64,000 bases of DNA from Hippasteria phrygiana (taxonomy: Eukaryota > Echinodermata > Asteroidea > Valvatida > Goniasteridae), in the NCBI GenBank assembly GCA_037893225.1, contig JAZGUH010000072.1, forward strand, positions 1-64,000. The letters run 5' to 3'. The notes under the pieces were generated by a model, which saw only the letters and a program-made list of their open reading frames with translations, ran no database searches and was not told the origin of the DNA. The position numbers and the translations under genes are program-made. Position 1 is the stretch's first letter. Every line of letters begins with the position of its first letter. Below, one piece after another: positions 24,331 through 37,304 of this stretch.

Positions 24331-27300
24331 TTGTGGAGAAAATTCAAACCTCGCAATGTTTATTTTCTTTCCGGCCAACATCTGTGTGCATATTACCTTC
24401 TATTTATTGCTCCATGCCTGTCAAATTCCCTGGGGTATGACTTGCTTTACTCATTCATAATTGCATGAAATATCAACCAAATTCAGTAATTTTGACATGT
24501 ATGGATAGCTTAGATCTGGCGCTACATGTTGCAATTATCGGCGGCTTCTTAGAGTTAAAACTTGTGGAGAAAATTCAAACCTCGCAATGTTTATTTTCTT
24601 TCCGGCCAACATCTGTGTACATGTTACCGTCTATTTATTGCTCCGTGCATGTCAAATTCCCTGGGGTATGGACTTGCTTTACTCATTCATAATTGCATGA
24701 AATATCAACCAAATTCAGTAATTTTGACATGTATGGATAGCTTAGATCTGGCGCTACATGTTGCAATTAGCGGCGGCTTCTTAGAGTTAAAACTTGTGGA
24801 GAAAATTCAAACCTCGCAATGTTTATTTTCTTTCCGGCCAACATCTGTGTACATGTTACCGTCTATTTATTGCTCCATGCATGTCAAATTGCCTGGGGTA
24901 TGGACTTGCTTTACTCATTCATAATTGCATGAAATATCAACCAAATTCAGTAATTTTGACATGTATGGATAGCTTAGATCTAGCGCTACATGTTGCAATT
25001 ATCGGCGGCTTCTTAGAGTTAACACTTGTGGAGAAAATTCAAACCTCGCAATGTTTATTTTCTTCCCGGCCAACATCTGTGTACATGTTACCGTCTATTT
25101 ATTGCTCCATGCATGTCAAATTCCCTGGGGTATGGACTTGCTTTACTCATTCATAATTGCATGAAATATCAACCAAATTCAGTAATTTTGACATGTATGG
25201 ATAGCTTAGATCTGGCGCTACATGTTGCAATTATCGGCGGCTTCTTAGAGTTAACACTTGTGGAGAAAATTCAAACCTCGCAATGTTTATTTTCTTCCCG
25301 GCCACCATCTGTGTGCAGATTACCTCTTATTTATTGCTCCATGCCTGTCAAATTCCCTGGGGTATGGACTTGCTTTACTCATTCATAATTGCATGAAATA
25401 TCAACCAAATTCAGTAATTTTGACATGTATGGATAGCTTAGATCTGGCGCTACATGTTGCAATTATCGGCGGCTTCTTAGAGTTAAAACTTGTGGAGAAA
25501 ATTCAAACCTCGCAATGTTTATTTTCTTTCCGGCCAACATCTGTGTGCATATTACCTTCTATTTATTGCTCCATGCCTGTCAAATTCCCTGGGGTATGAC
25601 TTGCTTTACTCATTCATAATTGCATGAAATATCAACCAAATTCAGTAATTTTGACATGTATGGATAGCTTAGATCTGGCGCTACATGTTGCAATTATCGG
25701 CGGCTTCTTAGAGTTAAAACTTGTGGAGAAAATTCAAACCTCGCAATGTTTATTTTCTTTCCGGCCAACATCTGTGTACATGTTACCGTCTATTTATTGC
25801 TCCGTGCATGTCAAATTCCCTGGGGTATGGACTTGCTTTACTCATTCATAATTGCATGAAATATCAACCAAATTCAGTAATTGTGACATGTACGGATAGC
25901 TTAGATCTGGCGCTACATGTTACAATTATCGGCGGCTTCTTAGAGTTAATACTTGTGGAGAAAATTCAAACCTCGCAATGTTTATTTTCTTCCCGGCCAC
26001 CATCTGTGTGCAGATTACCTTTTATTTATTGCTCCATGCCTGTCAAATTCCCTGGGGTATGGACTTGCTTTACTCATTCATAATTTCATGAAATATCAAC
26101 CAAATTCAGTAATTTTGACATGTATGGATAGCTTAGATCTGGCGCTACATGTTGCAATTATCGGCGGCTTCTTAGAGTTAACACTTGTGGAGAAAATTCA
26201 AACCTCGCAATGTTTATTTTCTTCCCGGCCAACATCTGTGTACATGTTACCGTCTATTTATTGCTCCATGCATGTCAAATTCCCTGGGGTATGGACTTGC
26301 TTTACTCATTCATAATTGCATGAAATATCAACCAAATTCAGTAATTTTGACATGTATGGATAGCTTAGATCTGGCGCTACATGTTGCAATTATCGGCGGC
26401 TTCTTAGAGTTAACACTTGTGGAGAAAATTCAAACCTCGCAATGTTTATTTTCTTCCCGGCCACCATCTGTGTGCAGATTACCTCTTATTTATTGCTCCA
26501 TGCCTGTCAAATTCCCTGGGGTATGGACTTGCTTTACTCATTCATAATTGCATGAAATATCAACCAAATTCAGTAATTTTGACATGTATGGATAGCTTAG
26601 ATCTGGCGCTACATGTTGCAATTATCGGCGGCTTCTTAGAGTTAAAACTTGTGGAGAAAATTCAAACCTCGCAATGTTTATTTTCTTTCCGGCCAACATC
26701 TGTGTGCATATTACCTTATATTTATTGCTCCATGCCTGTCAAATTCCCTGGGTATGACTTGCTTTACTCATTCATAATTGCATGAAATATCAACCAAATT
26801 CAGTAATTTTGACATGTATGGATAGCTTAGATCTGGCGCTACATGTTGCAATTATCGGCGGCTTCTTAGAGTTAAAACTTGGGGAGAAAATTCAAACCTC
26901 GCAATGTTTATTTTCTTTCCGGCCAACATCTGTGTACATGTTACCGTCTATTTATTGCTCCGTGCATGTCAAATTCCCTGGGGTATGGACTTGCTTTACT
27001 CATTCATAATTGCATGAAATATCAACCAAATTCAGTAATTTTGACATGTATGGATAGCTTAGATCTGGCGCTACATGTTGCAATTATCGGCGGCTTCTTA
27101 GAGTTAACACTTGTGGAGAAAATTCAAACCTCGCAATGTTTATTTTCTTCCCGGCCACCATCTGTGTGCAGATTACCTCTTATTTATTGCTCCATGCCTG
27201 TCAAATTCCCTGGGGTATGGACTTGCTTTACTCATTCATAATTGCATGAAATATCAACCAAATTCAGTAATTTTGACATGTATGGATAGCTTAGATCTGG

Positions 27301-27342
27301 CGCTACATGTTGCAATTATCGGCGGCTTCTGAGAGTTAAAAC
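24331..27342 (+). repeat. 13-monomer higher-order repeat, copy 2
   Basis: The order equals copy 1, with all internal markers offset by 3012 bp: attagcgg at 24770, ctagcg at 24982, Cx at 26649. Private differences from copy 1 are ttgtgac (g at 25883) and ttctgag in the last B (g at 27331). The latter recurs at 36135, so it arose before a later duplication. The former does not recur at the matching unit. Confidence 0.93.
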
Positions 27343-30300
27343 TTGTGGAGAAAATTCAAACCTCGCAATGTTTATTTTCTTTCCGGCCAACATCTGTGTG
27401 CATATTACCTTCTATTTATTGCTCCATGCCTGTCAAATTCCCTGGGGTATGACTTGCTTTACTCATTCATAATTGCATGAAATATCAACCAAATTCAGTA
27501 ATTTTGACATGTATGGATAGCTTAGATCTGGCGCTACATGTTGCAATTATCGGCGGCTTCTTAGAGTTAAAACTTGTGGAGAAAATTCAAACCTCGCAAT
27601 GTTTATTTTCTTTCCGGCCAACATCTGTGTACATGTTACCGTCTATTTATTGCTCCGTGCATGTCAAATTCCCTGGGGTATGGACTTGCTTTGCTCATTC
27701 ATAATTGCATGAAATATCAACCAAATTCAGTAATTTTGACATGTACGGATAGCTTAGATCTGGCGCTACATGTTACAATTATCGGCGGCTTCTTAGAGTT
27801 AATACTTGTGGAGAAAATTCAAACCTCGCAATGTTTATTTTCTTCCCGGCCACCATCTGTGTGCAGATTACCTTTTATTTATTGCTCCATGCCTGTCAAA
27901 TTCCCTGGGGTATGGACTTGCTTTACTCATTCATAATTGCATGAAATATCAACCAAATTCAGTAATTTTGACATGTATGGATAGCTTAGATCTGGCGCTA
28001 CATGTTGCAATTATCGGCGGCTTCTTAGAGTTAAAACTTGTGGAGAAAATTCAAACCTCGCAATGTTTATTTTCTTTCCGGCCAACATCTGTGTGCATAT
28101 TACCTTCTATTTATTGCTCCATGCCTGTCAAATTCCCTGGGGTATGACTTGCTTTACTCATTCATAATTGCATGAAATATCAACCAAATTCAGTAATTTT
28201 GACATGTATGGATAGCTTAGATCTGGCGCTACATGTTGCAATTATCGGCGGCTTCTTAGAGTTAAAACTTGTGGAGAAAATTCAAACCTCGCAATGTTTA
28301 TGTTCTTTCCGGCCAACATATGTGTACATGTTACCGTCTATTTATTGCTCCGTGCATGTCAAATTCCCTGGGGTATGGACTTGCTTTACTCATTCATAAT
28401 TGCATGAAATATCAACCAAATTCAGTAATTTTGACATGTACGGATAGCTTAGATCTGGCGCTACATGTTACAATTATCGGCGGCTTCTTAGAGTTAATAC
28501 TTGTGGAGAAAATTCAAACCTCGCAATGTTTATTTTCTTCCCGGCCACCATCTGTGTGCAGATTACCTTTTATTTATTGCTCCATGCCTGTCAAATTCCC
28601 TGGGGTATGGACTTGCTTTACTCATTCATAATTGCATGAAATATCAACCAAATTCAGTAATTTTGACATGTATGGATAGCTTAGATCTGGCGCTACATGT
28701 TGCAATTATCGGCGGCTTCTTAGAGTTAAAACTTGTGGAGAAAATTCAAACCTCGCAATGTTTATTTTCTTTCCGGCCAACATCTGTGTGCATATTACCT
28801 TCTATTTATTGCTCCATGCCTGTCAAATTCCCTGGGGTATGACTTGCTTTACTCATTCATAATTGCATGAAATATCAACCAAATTCAGTAATTTTGACAT
28901 GTATGGATAGCTTAGATCTGGCGCTACATGTTGCAATTATCGGCGGCTTCTTAGAGTTAAAACTTGTGGAGAAAATTCAAACCTCGCAATGTTTATGTTC
29001 TTTCCGGCCAACATATGTGTACATGTTACCGTCTATTTATTGCTCCGTGCATGTCAAATTCCCTGGGGTATGGACTTGCTTTACTCATTCATAATTGCAT
29101 GAAATATCAACCAAATTCAGTAATTTTGACATGTACGGATAGCTTAGATCTGGCGCTACATGTTACAATTATCGGCGGCTTCTTAGAGTTAATACTTGTG
29201 GAGAAAATTCAAACCTCGCAATGTTTATTTTCTTCCCGGCCACCATCTGTGTGCAGATTACCTTTTATTTATTGCTCCATGCCTGTCAAATTCCCTGGGG
29301 TATGGACTTGCTTTACTCATTCATAATTTCATGAAATATCAACCAAATTCAGTAATTTTGACATGTATGGATAGCTTAGATCTGGCGCTACATGTTGCAA
29401 TTATCGGCGGCTTCTTAGAGTTAAAACTTGTGGAGAAAATTCAAACCTCGCAATGTTTATTTTCTTTCCGGCCAACATCTGTGTACATGTTACCGTCTAT
29501 TTATTGCTCCATGCATGTCAAATTCCCTGGGGTATGGACTTGCTTTACTCATTCATAATTGCATGAAATATCAACCAAATTCAGTAATTTTGACATGTAT
29601 GGATAGCTTAGATCTGGCGCTACATGTTGCAATTATCGGCGGCTTCTTAGAGTTAACACTTGTGGAGAAAATTCAAACCTCGCAATGTTTATTTTCTTCC
29701 CGGCCAACATCTGTGTACATGTTACCGTCTATTTATTGCTCCATGCATGTCAAATTCCCTGGGGTATGGACTTGCTTTACTCATTCATAATTGCATGAAA
29801 TATCAACCAAATTCAGTAATTTTGACATGTATGGATAGCTTAGATCTGGCGCTACATGTTGCAATTATCGGCGGCTTCTTAGAGTTAACACTTGTGGAGC
29901 AAATTCAAACCTCGCAATGTTTATTTTCTTCCGGGCCACCATCTGTGTGCAGATTACCTCTTATTTATTGCTCCATGCCTGTCAAATTCCCTGGGGTATG
30001 GACTTGCTTTACTCATTCATAATTGCATGAAATATCAACCAAATTCAGTAATTTTGACATGTATGGATAGCTTAGATCTGGCGCTACATGTTGCAATTAT
30101 CGGCGGCTTCTTAGAGTTAAAACATGTGGAGAAAATTCAAACCTCGCAATGTTTATTTTCTTTCCGGCCAACATCTGTGTGCATATTACCTTCTATTTAT
30201 TGCTCCATGCCTGTCAAATTCCCTGGGGTATGACTTGCTTTACTCATTCATAATTGCATGAAATATCAACCAAATTCAGTAATTTTGACATGTATGGATA

Positions 30301-31281
30301 GCTTAGATCTGGCGCTACATGTTGCAATTATCGGCGGCTTCTTAGAGTTAAAACTTGGGGAGAAAATTCAAACCTCGCAATGTTTATTTTCTTTCCGGCC
30401 AACATCTGTGTACATGTTACCGTCTATTTATTGCTCCGTGCATGTCAAATTCCCTGGGGTATGGACTTGCTTTACTCATTCATAATTGCATGAAATATCA
30501 ACCAAATTCAGTAATTTTGACATGTACGGATAGCTTAGATCTGGCGCTACATGTTACAATTATCGGCGGCTTCTTAGAGTTAATACTTGTGGAGAAAATT
30601 CAAACCTCGCAATGTTTATTTTCTTCCCGGCCACCATCTGTGTGCAGATTACCTTTTATTTATTGCTCCATGCCTGTCAAATTGCCTGGGGTATGGACTT
30701 GCTTTACTCATTCATAATTGCATGAAATATCAACCAAATTCAGTAATTTTGACATGTATGGATAGCTTAGATCTGGCGCTACATGTTGCAATTATCGGCG
30801 GCTTCTTAGAGTTAAAACTTGTGGAGAAAATTCAAACCTCGCAATGTTTATTTTCTTTCCGGCCAACATCTGTGTGCATATTACCTTCTATTTATTGCTC
30901 CATGCCTGTCAAATTCCCTGGGGTATGACTTGCTTTACTCATTCATAATTGCATGAAATATCAACCAAATTCAGTAATTTTGACATGTATGGATAGCTTA
31001 GATCTGGCGCTACATGTTGCAATTATCGGCGGCTTCTTAGAGTTAAAACTTGGGGAGAAAATTCAAACCTCGCAATGTTTATTTTCTTTCCGGCCAACAT
31101 CTGTGTACATGTTACCGTCTATTTATTGCTCCGTGCATGTCAAATTCCCTGGGGTATGGACTTGCTTTACTCATTCATAATTGCATGAAATATCAACCAA
31201 ATTCAGTAATTTTGACATGTATGGATAGCTTAGATCTGGCGCTACATGTTGCAATTATCGGCGGCTTCTTAGAGTTAAAAC
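27343..31281 (+). repeat. 17-monomer block: C D E C Dy E C Dy Et F A B C Dg Eg C Dg
   Basis: Dy units (28269 and 28964) share two linked private changes, ttatgttc and acatatgtg. They sit in a tandem duplication of the trio E C Dy (27806-28500 and 28501-29195, period 695 bp). The class order of the whole block recurs at 49132-53070 with identical length (3939 bp), except that D stands there instead of Dy. Single private changes: ttgctcatt (g at 27693), gtggagcaaa and ttccgggcc in B (29892), and aacatgtgg at 30121. Confidence 0.92.
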
Positions 31282-34200
31282 TTGGGGAGAAAATTCAAAC
31301 CTCGCAATGTTTATTTTCTTTCCGGCCAACATCTGTGTACATGTTACCGTCTATTTATTGCTCCGTGCATGTCAAATTCCCTGGGGTATGGACTTGCTTT
31401 ACTCATTCATAATTGCATGAAATATCAACCAAATTCAGTAATTTTGACATGTATGGATAGCTTAGATCTGGCGCTACATGTTGCAATTATCGGCGGCTTC
31501 TTAGAGTTAACACTTGTGGAGAAAATTCAAACCTCGCAATGTTTATTTTCTTCCCGGCCACCATCTGTGTGCAGATTACCTCTTATTTATTGCTCCATGC
31601 CTGTCAAATTCCCTGGGGTATGGACTTGCTTTACTCATTCATAATTGCATGAAATATCAACCAAATTCAGTAATTTTGACATGTATGGATAGCTTAGATC
31701 TGGCGCTACATGTTGCAATTATCGGCGGCTTCTTAGAGTTAAAACTTGTGGAGAAAATTCAAACCTCGCAATGTTTATTTTCTTTCCGGCCAACATCTGT
31801 GTGCATATTACCTTCTATTTATTGCTCCATGCCTGTCAAATTCCCTGGGGTATGACTTGCTTTACTCATTCATAATTGCATGAAATATCAACCAAATTCA
31901 GTAATTTTGACATGTATGGATAGCTTAGATCTGGCGCTACATGTTGCAATTATCGGCGGCTTCTTAGAGTTAAAACTTGTGGAGAAAATTCAAACCTCGC
32001 AATGTTTATTTTCTTTCCGGCCAACATCTGTGTACATGTTACCGTCTATTTATTGCTCCGTGCATGTCAAATTCCCTGGGGTATGGACTTGCTTTACTCA
32101 TTCATAATTGCATGAAATATCAACCAAATTCAGTAATTTTGACATGTATGGATAGCTTAGATCTGGCGCTACATGTTGCAATTAGCGGCGGCTTCTTAGA
32201 GTTAAAACTTGTGGAGAAAATTCAAACCTCGCAATGTTTATTTTCTTTCCGGCCAACATCTGTGTACATGTTACCGTCTATTTATTGCTCCATGCATGTC
32301 AAATTGCCTGGGGTATGGACTTGCTTTACTCATTCATAATTGCATGAAATATCAACCAAATTCAGTAATTTTGACATGTATGGATAGCTTAGATCTAGCG
32401 CTACATGTTGCAATTATCGGCGGCTTCTTAGAGTTAACACTTGTGGAGAAAATTCAAACCTCGCAATGTTTATTTTCTTCCCGGCCAACATCTGTGTACA
32501 TGTTACCGTCTATTTATTGCTCCATGCATGTCAAATTCCCTGGGGTATGGACTTGCTTTACTCATTCATAATTGCATGAAATATCAACCAAATTCAGTAA
32601 TTTTGACATGTATGGATAGCTTAGATCTGGCGCTACATGTTGCAATTATCGGCGGCTTCTTAGAGTTAACACTTGTGGAGAAAATTCAAACCTCGCAATG
32701 TTTATTTTCTTCCCGGCCACCATCTGTGTGCAGATTACCTCTTATTTATTGCTCCATGCCTGTCAAATTCCCTGGGGTATGGACTTGCTTTACTCATTCA
32801 TAATTGCATGAAATATCAACCAAATTCAGTAATTTTGACATGTATGGATAGCTTAGATCTGGCGCTACATGTTGCAATTATCGGCGGCTTCTTAGAGTTA
32901 AAACTTGTGGAGAAAATTCAAACCTCGCAATGTTTATTTTCTTTCCGGCCAACATCTGTGTGCATATTACCTTCTATTTATTGCTCCATGCCTGTCAAAT
33001 TCCCTGGGGTATGACTTGCTTTACTCATTCATAATTGCATGAAATATCAACCAAATTCAGTAATTTTGACATGTATGGATAGCTTAGATCTGGCGCTACA
33101 TGTTGCAATTATCGGCGGCTTCTTAGAGTTAAAACTTGTGGAGAAAATTCAAACCTCGCAATGTTTATTTTCTTTCCGGCCAACATCTGTGTACATGTTA
33201 CCGTCTATTTATTGCTCCGTGCATGTCAAATTCCCTGGGGTATGGACTTGCTTTACTCATTCATAATTGCATGAAATATCAACCAAATTCAGTAATTTTG
33301 ACATGTACGGATAGCTTAGATCTGGCGCTACATGTTACAATTATCGGCGGCTTCTTAGAGTTAATACTTGTGGAGAAAATTCAAACCTCGCAATGTTTAT
33401 TTTCTTCCCGGCCACCATCTGTGTGCAGATTACCTTTTATTTATTGCTCCATGCCTGTCAAATTCCCTGGGGTATGGACTTGCTTTACTCATTCATAATT
33501 TCATGAAATATCAACCAAATTCAGTAATTTTGACATGTATGGATAGCTTAGATCTGGCGCTACATGTTGCAATTATCGGCGGCTTCTTAGAGTTAACACT
33601 TGTGGAGAAAATTCAAACCTCGCAATGTTTATTTTCTTCCCGGCCAACATCTGTGTACATGTTACCGTCTATTTATTGCTCCATGCATGTCAAATTCCCT
33701 GGGGTATGGACTTGCTTTACTCATTCATAATTGCATGAAATATCAACCAAATTCAGTAATTTTGACATGTATGGATAGCTTAGATCTGGCGCTACATGTT
33801 GCAATTATCGGCGGCTTCTTAGAGTTAACACTTGTGGAGAAAATTCAAACCTCGCAATGTTTATTTTCTTCCCGGCCACCATCTGTGTGCAGATTACCTC
33901 TTATTTATTGCTCCATGCCTGTCAAATTCCCTGGGGTATGGACTTGCTTTACTCATTCATAATTGCATGAAATATCAACCAAATTCAGTAATTTTGACAT
34001 GTATGGATAGCTTAGATCTGGCGCTACATGTTGCAATTATCGGCGGCTTCTTAGAGTTAAAACTTGTGGAGAAAATTCAAACCTCGCAATGTTTATTTTC
34101 TTTCCGGCCAACATCTGTGTGCATATTACCTTATATTTATTGCTCCATGCCTGTCAAATTCCCTGGGTATGACTTGCTTTACTCATTCATAATTGCATGA

Positions 34201-34293
34201 AATATCAACCAAATTCAGTAATTTTGACATGTATGGATAGCTTAGATCTGGCGCTACATGTTGCAATTATCGGCGGCTTCTTAGAGTTAAAAC
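31282..34293 (+). repeat. 13-monomer block: Dg B C D Fg A B C D Et A B Cx
   Basis: From the C at 31746 to Cx at 34064, the order and markers follow the 13-unit higher-order repeat: attagcgg at 32185, ctagcg at 32397, Cx with three g. It is therefore a third, partial copy, 7415 bp to the right of copy 2. The Dg at 31282 directly follows another Dg (31050), a single-unit tandem duplication at the block border. Confidence 0.9.
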
Positions 34294-37200
34294 TTGTGGA
34301 GAAAATTCAAACCTCGCAATGTTTATTTTCTTTCCGGCCAACATCTGTGTGCATATTACCTTCTATTTATTGCTCCATGCCTGTCAAATTCCCTGGGGTA
34401 TGACTTGCTTTACTCATTCATAATTGCATGAAATATCAACCAAATTCAGTAATTTTGACATGTATGGATAGCTTAGATCTGGCGCTACATGTTGCAATTA
34501 TCGGCGGCTTCTTAGAGTTAAAACTTGTGGAGAAAATTCAAACCTCGCAATGTTTATTTTCTTTCCGGCCAACATCTGTGTACATGTTACCGTCTATTTA
34601 TTGCTCCGTGCATGTCAAATTCCCTGGGGTATGGACTTGCTTTACTCATTCATAATTGCATGAAATATCAACCAAATTCAGTAATTTTGACATGTACGGA
34701 TAGCTTAGATCTGGCGCTACATGTTACAATTATCGGCGGCTTCTTAGAGTTAATACTTGTGGAGAAAATTCAAACCTCGCAATGTTTATTTTCTTCCCGG
34801 CCACCATCTGTGTGCAGATTACCTTTTATTTATTGCTCCATGCCTGTCAAATTCCCTGGGGTATGGACTTGCTTTACTCATTCATAATTTCATGAAATAT
34901 CAACCAAATTCAGTAATTTTGACATGTATGGATAGCTTAGATCTGGCGCTACATGTTGCAATTATCGGCGGCTTCTTAGAGTTAACACTTGTGGAGAAAA
35001 TTCAAACCTCGCAATGTTTATTTTCTTCCCGGCCAACATCTGTGTACATGTTACCGTCTATTTATTGCTCCATGCATGTCAAATTCCCTGGGGTATGGAC
35101 TTGCTTTACTCATTCATAATTGCATGAAATATCAACCAAATTCAGTAATTTTGACATGTATGGATAGCTTAGATCTGGCGCTACATGTTGCAATTATCGG
35201 CGGCTTCTTAGAGTTAACACTTGTGGAGAAAATTCAAACCTCGCAATGTTTATTTTCTTCCCGGCCACCATCTGTGTGCAGATTACCTCTTATTTATTGC
35301 TCCATGCCTGTCAAATTCCCTGGGGTATGGACTTGCTTTACTCATTCATAATTGCATGAAATATCAACCAAATTCAGTAATTTTGACATGTATGGATAGC
35401 TTAGATCTGGCGCTACATGTTGCAATTATCGGCGGCTTCTTAGAGTTAAAACTTGTGGAGAAAATTCAAACCTCGCAATGTTTATTTTCTTTCCGGCCAA
35501 CATCTGTGTGCATATTACCTTATATTTATTGCTCCATGCCTGTCAAATTCCCTGGGTATGACTTGCTTTACTCATTCATAATTGCATGAAATATCAACCA
35601 AATTCAGTAATTTTGACATGTATGGATAGCTTAGATCTGGCGCTACATGTTGCAATTATCGGCGGCTTCTTAGAGTTAAAACTTGGGGAGAAAATTCAAA
35701 CCTCGCAATGTTTATTTTCTTTCCGGCCAACATCTGTGTACATGTTACCGTCTATTTATTGCTCCGTGCATGTCAAATTCCCTGGGGTATGGACTTGCTT
35801 TACTCATTCATAATTGCATGAAATATCAACCAAATTCAGTAATTTTGACATGTATGGATAGCTTAGATCTGGCGCTACATGTTGCAATTATCGGCGGCTT
35901 CTTAGAGTTAACACTTGTGGAGAAAATTCAAACCTCGCAATGTTTATTTTCTTCCCGGCCACCATCTGTGTGCAGATTACCTCTTATTTATTGCTCCATG
36001 CCTGTCAAATTCCCTGGGGTATGGACTTGCTTTACTCATTCATAATTGCATGAAATATCAACCAAATTCAGTAATTTTGACATGTATGGATAGCTTAGAT
36101 CTGGCGCTACATGTTGCAATTATCGGCGGCTTCTGAGAGTTAAAACTTGTGGAGAAAATTCAAACCTCGCAATGTTTATTTTCTTTCCGGCCAACATCTG
36201 TGTGCATATTACCTTCTATTTATTGCTCCATGCCTGTCAAATTCCCTGGGGTATGACTTGCTTTACTCATTCATAATTGCATGAAATATCAACCAAATTC
36301 AGTAATTTTGACATGTATGGATAGCTTAGATCTGGCGCTACATGTTGCAATTATCGGCGGCTTCTTAGAGTTAAAACTTGTGGAGAAAATTCAAACCTCG
36401 CAATGTTTATTTTCTTTCCGGCCAACATCTGTGTACATGTTACCGTCTATTTATTGCTCCGTGCATGTCAAATTCCCTGGGGTATGGACTTGCTTTACTC
36501 ATTCATAATTGCATGAAATATCAACCAAATTCAGTAATTTTGACATGTACGGATAGCTTAGATCTGGCGCTACATGTTACAATTATCGGCGGCTTCTTAG
36601 AGTTAATACTTGTGGAGAAAATTCAAACCTCGCAATGTTTATTTTCTTCCCGGCCACCATCTGTGTGCAGATTACCTTTTATTTATTGCTCCATGCCTGT
36701 CAAATTCCCTGGGGTATGGACTTGCTTTACTCATTCATAATTGCATGAAATATCAACCAAATTCAGTAATTTTGACATGTATGGATAGCTTAGATCTGGC
36801 GCTACATGTTGCAATTATCGGCGGCTTCTTAGAGTTAAAACTTGTGGAGAAAATTCAAACCTCGCAATGTTTATTTTCTTTCCGGCCAACATCTGTGTGC
36901 ATATTACCTTCTATTTATTGCTCCATGCCTGTCAAATTCCCTGGGGTATGACTTGCTTTACTCATTCATAATTGCATGAAATATCAACCAAATTCAGTAA
37001 TTTTGACATGTATGGATAGCTTAGATCTGGCGCTACATGTTGCAATTATCGGCGGCTTCTTAGAGTTAAAACTTGTGGAGAAAATTCAAACCTCGCAATG
37101 TTTATGTTCTTTCCGGCCAACATATGTGTACATGTTACCGTCTATTTATTGCTCCGTGCATGTCAAATTCCCTGGGGTATGGACTTGCTTTACTCATTCA

Positions 37201-37304
37201 TAATTGCATGAAATATCAACCAAATTCAGTAATTTTGACATGTACGGATAGCTTAGATCTGGCGCTACATGTTACAATTATCGGCGGCTTCTTAGAGTTA
37301 ATAC
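34294..37304 (+). repeat. Segmental copy of 25490-28500: C D Et A B Cx Dg B C D E C Dy
   Basis: All 13 units match 25490-28500 at an offset of 8804 bp, including two rare markers: ttctgag in B (36135) and Dy (37073). The partner's private changes at 25883 and 27693 are absent here, so they arose after the duplication or were later removed by conversion. Only one E C Dy trio is present, against two in the partner. Confidence 0.92.

Noticed and set aside
27111..27342. tga in ttctgag (27331 and 36135) as a nonsense mutation that makes a pseudogene
   Set aside because: The frame it interrupts is not a real gene; the change is useful only as a duplication marker.
31117..31412. catgcatg and acatgt palindromes as possible cruciform or origin signals
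   Set aside because: They are 6-8 bp long, occur in most units of several classes, and lack longer flanking dyads; no special function can be supported.
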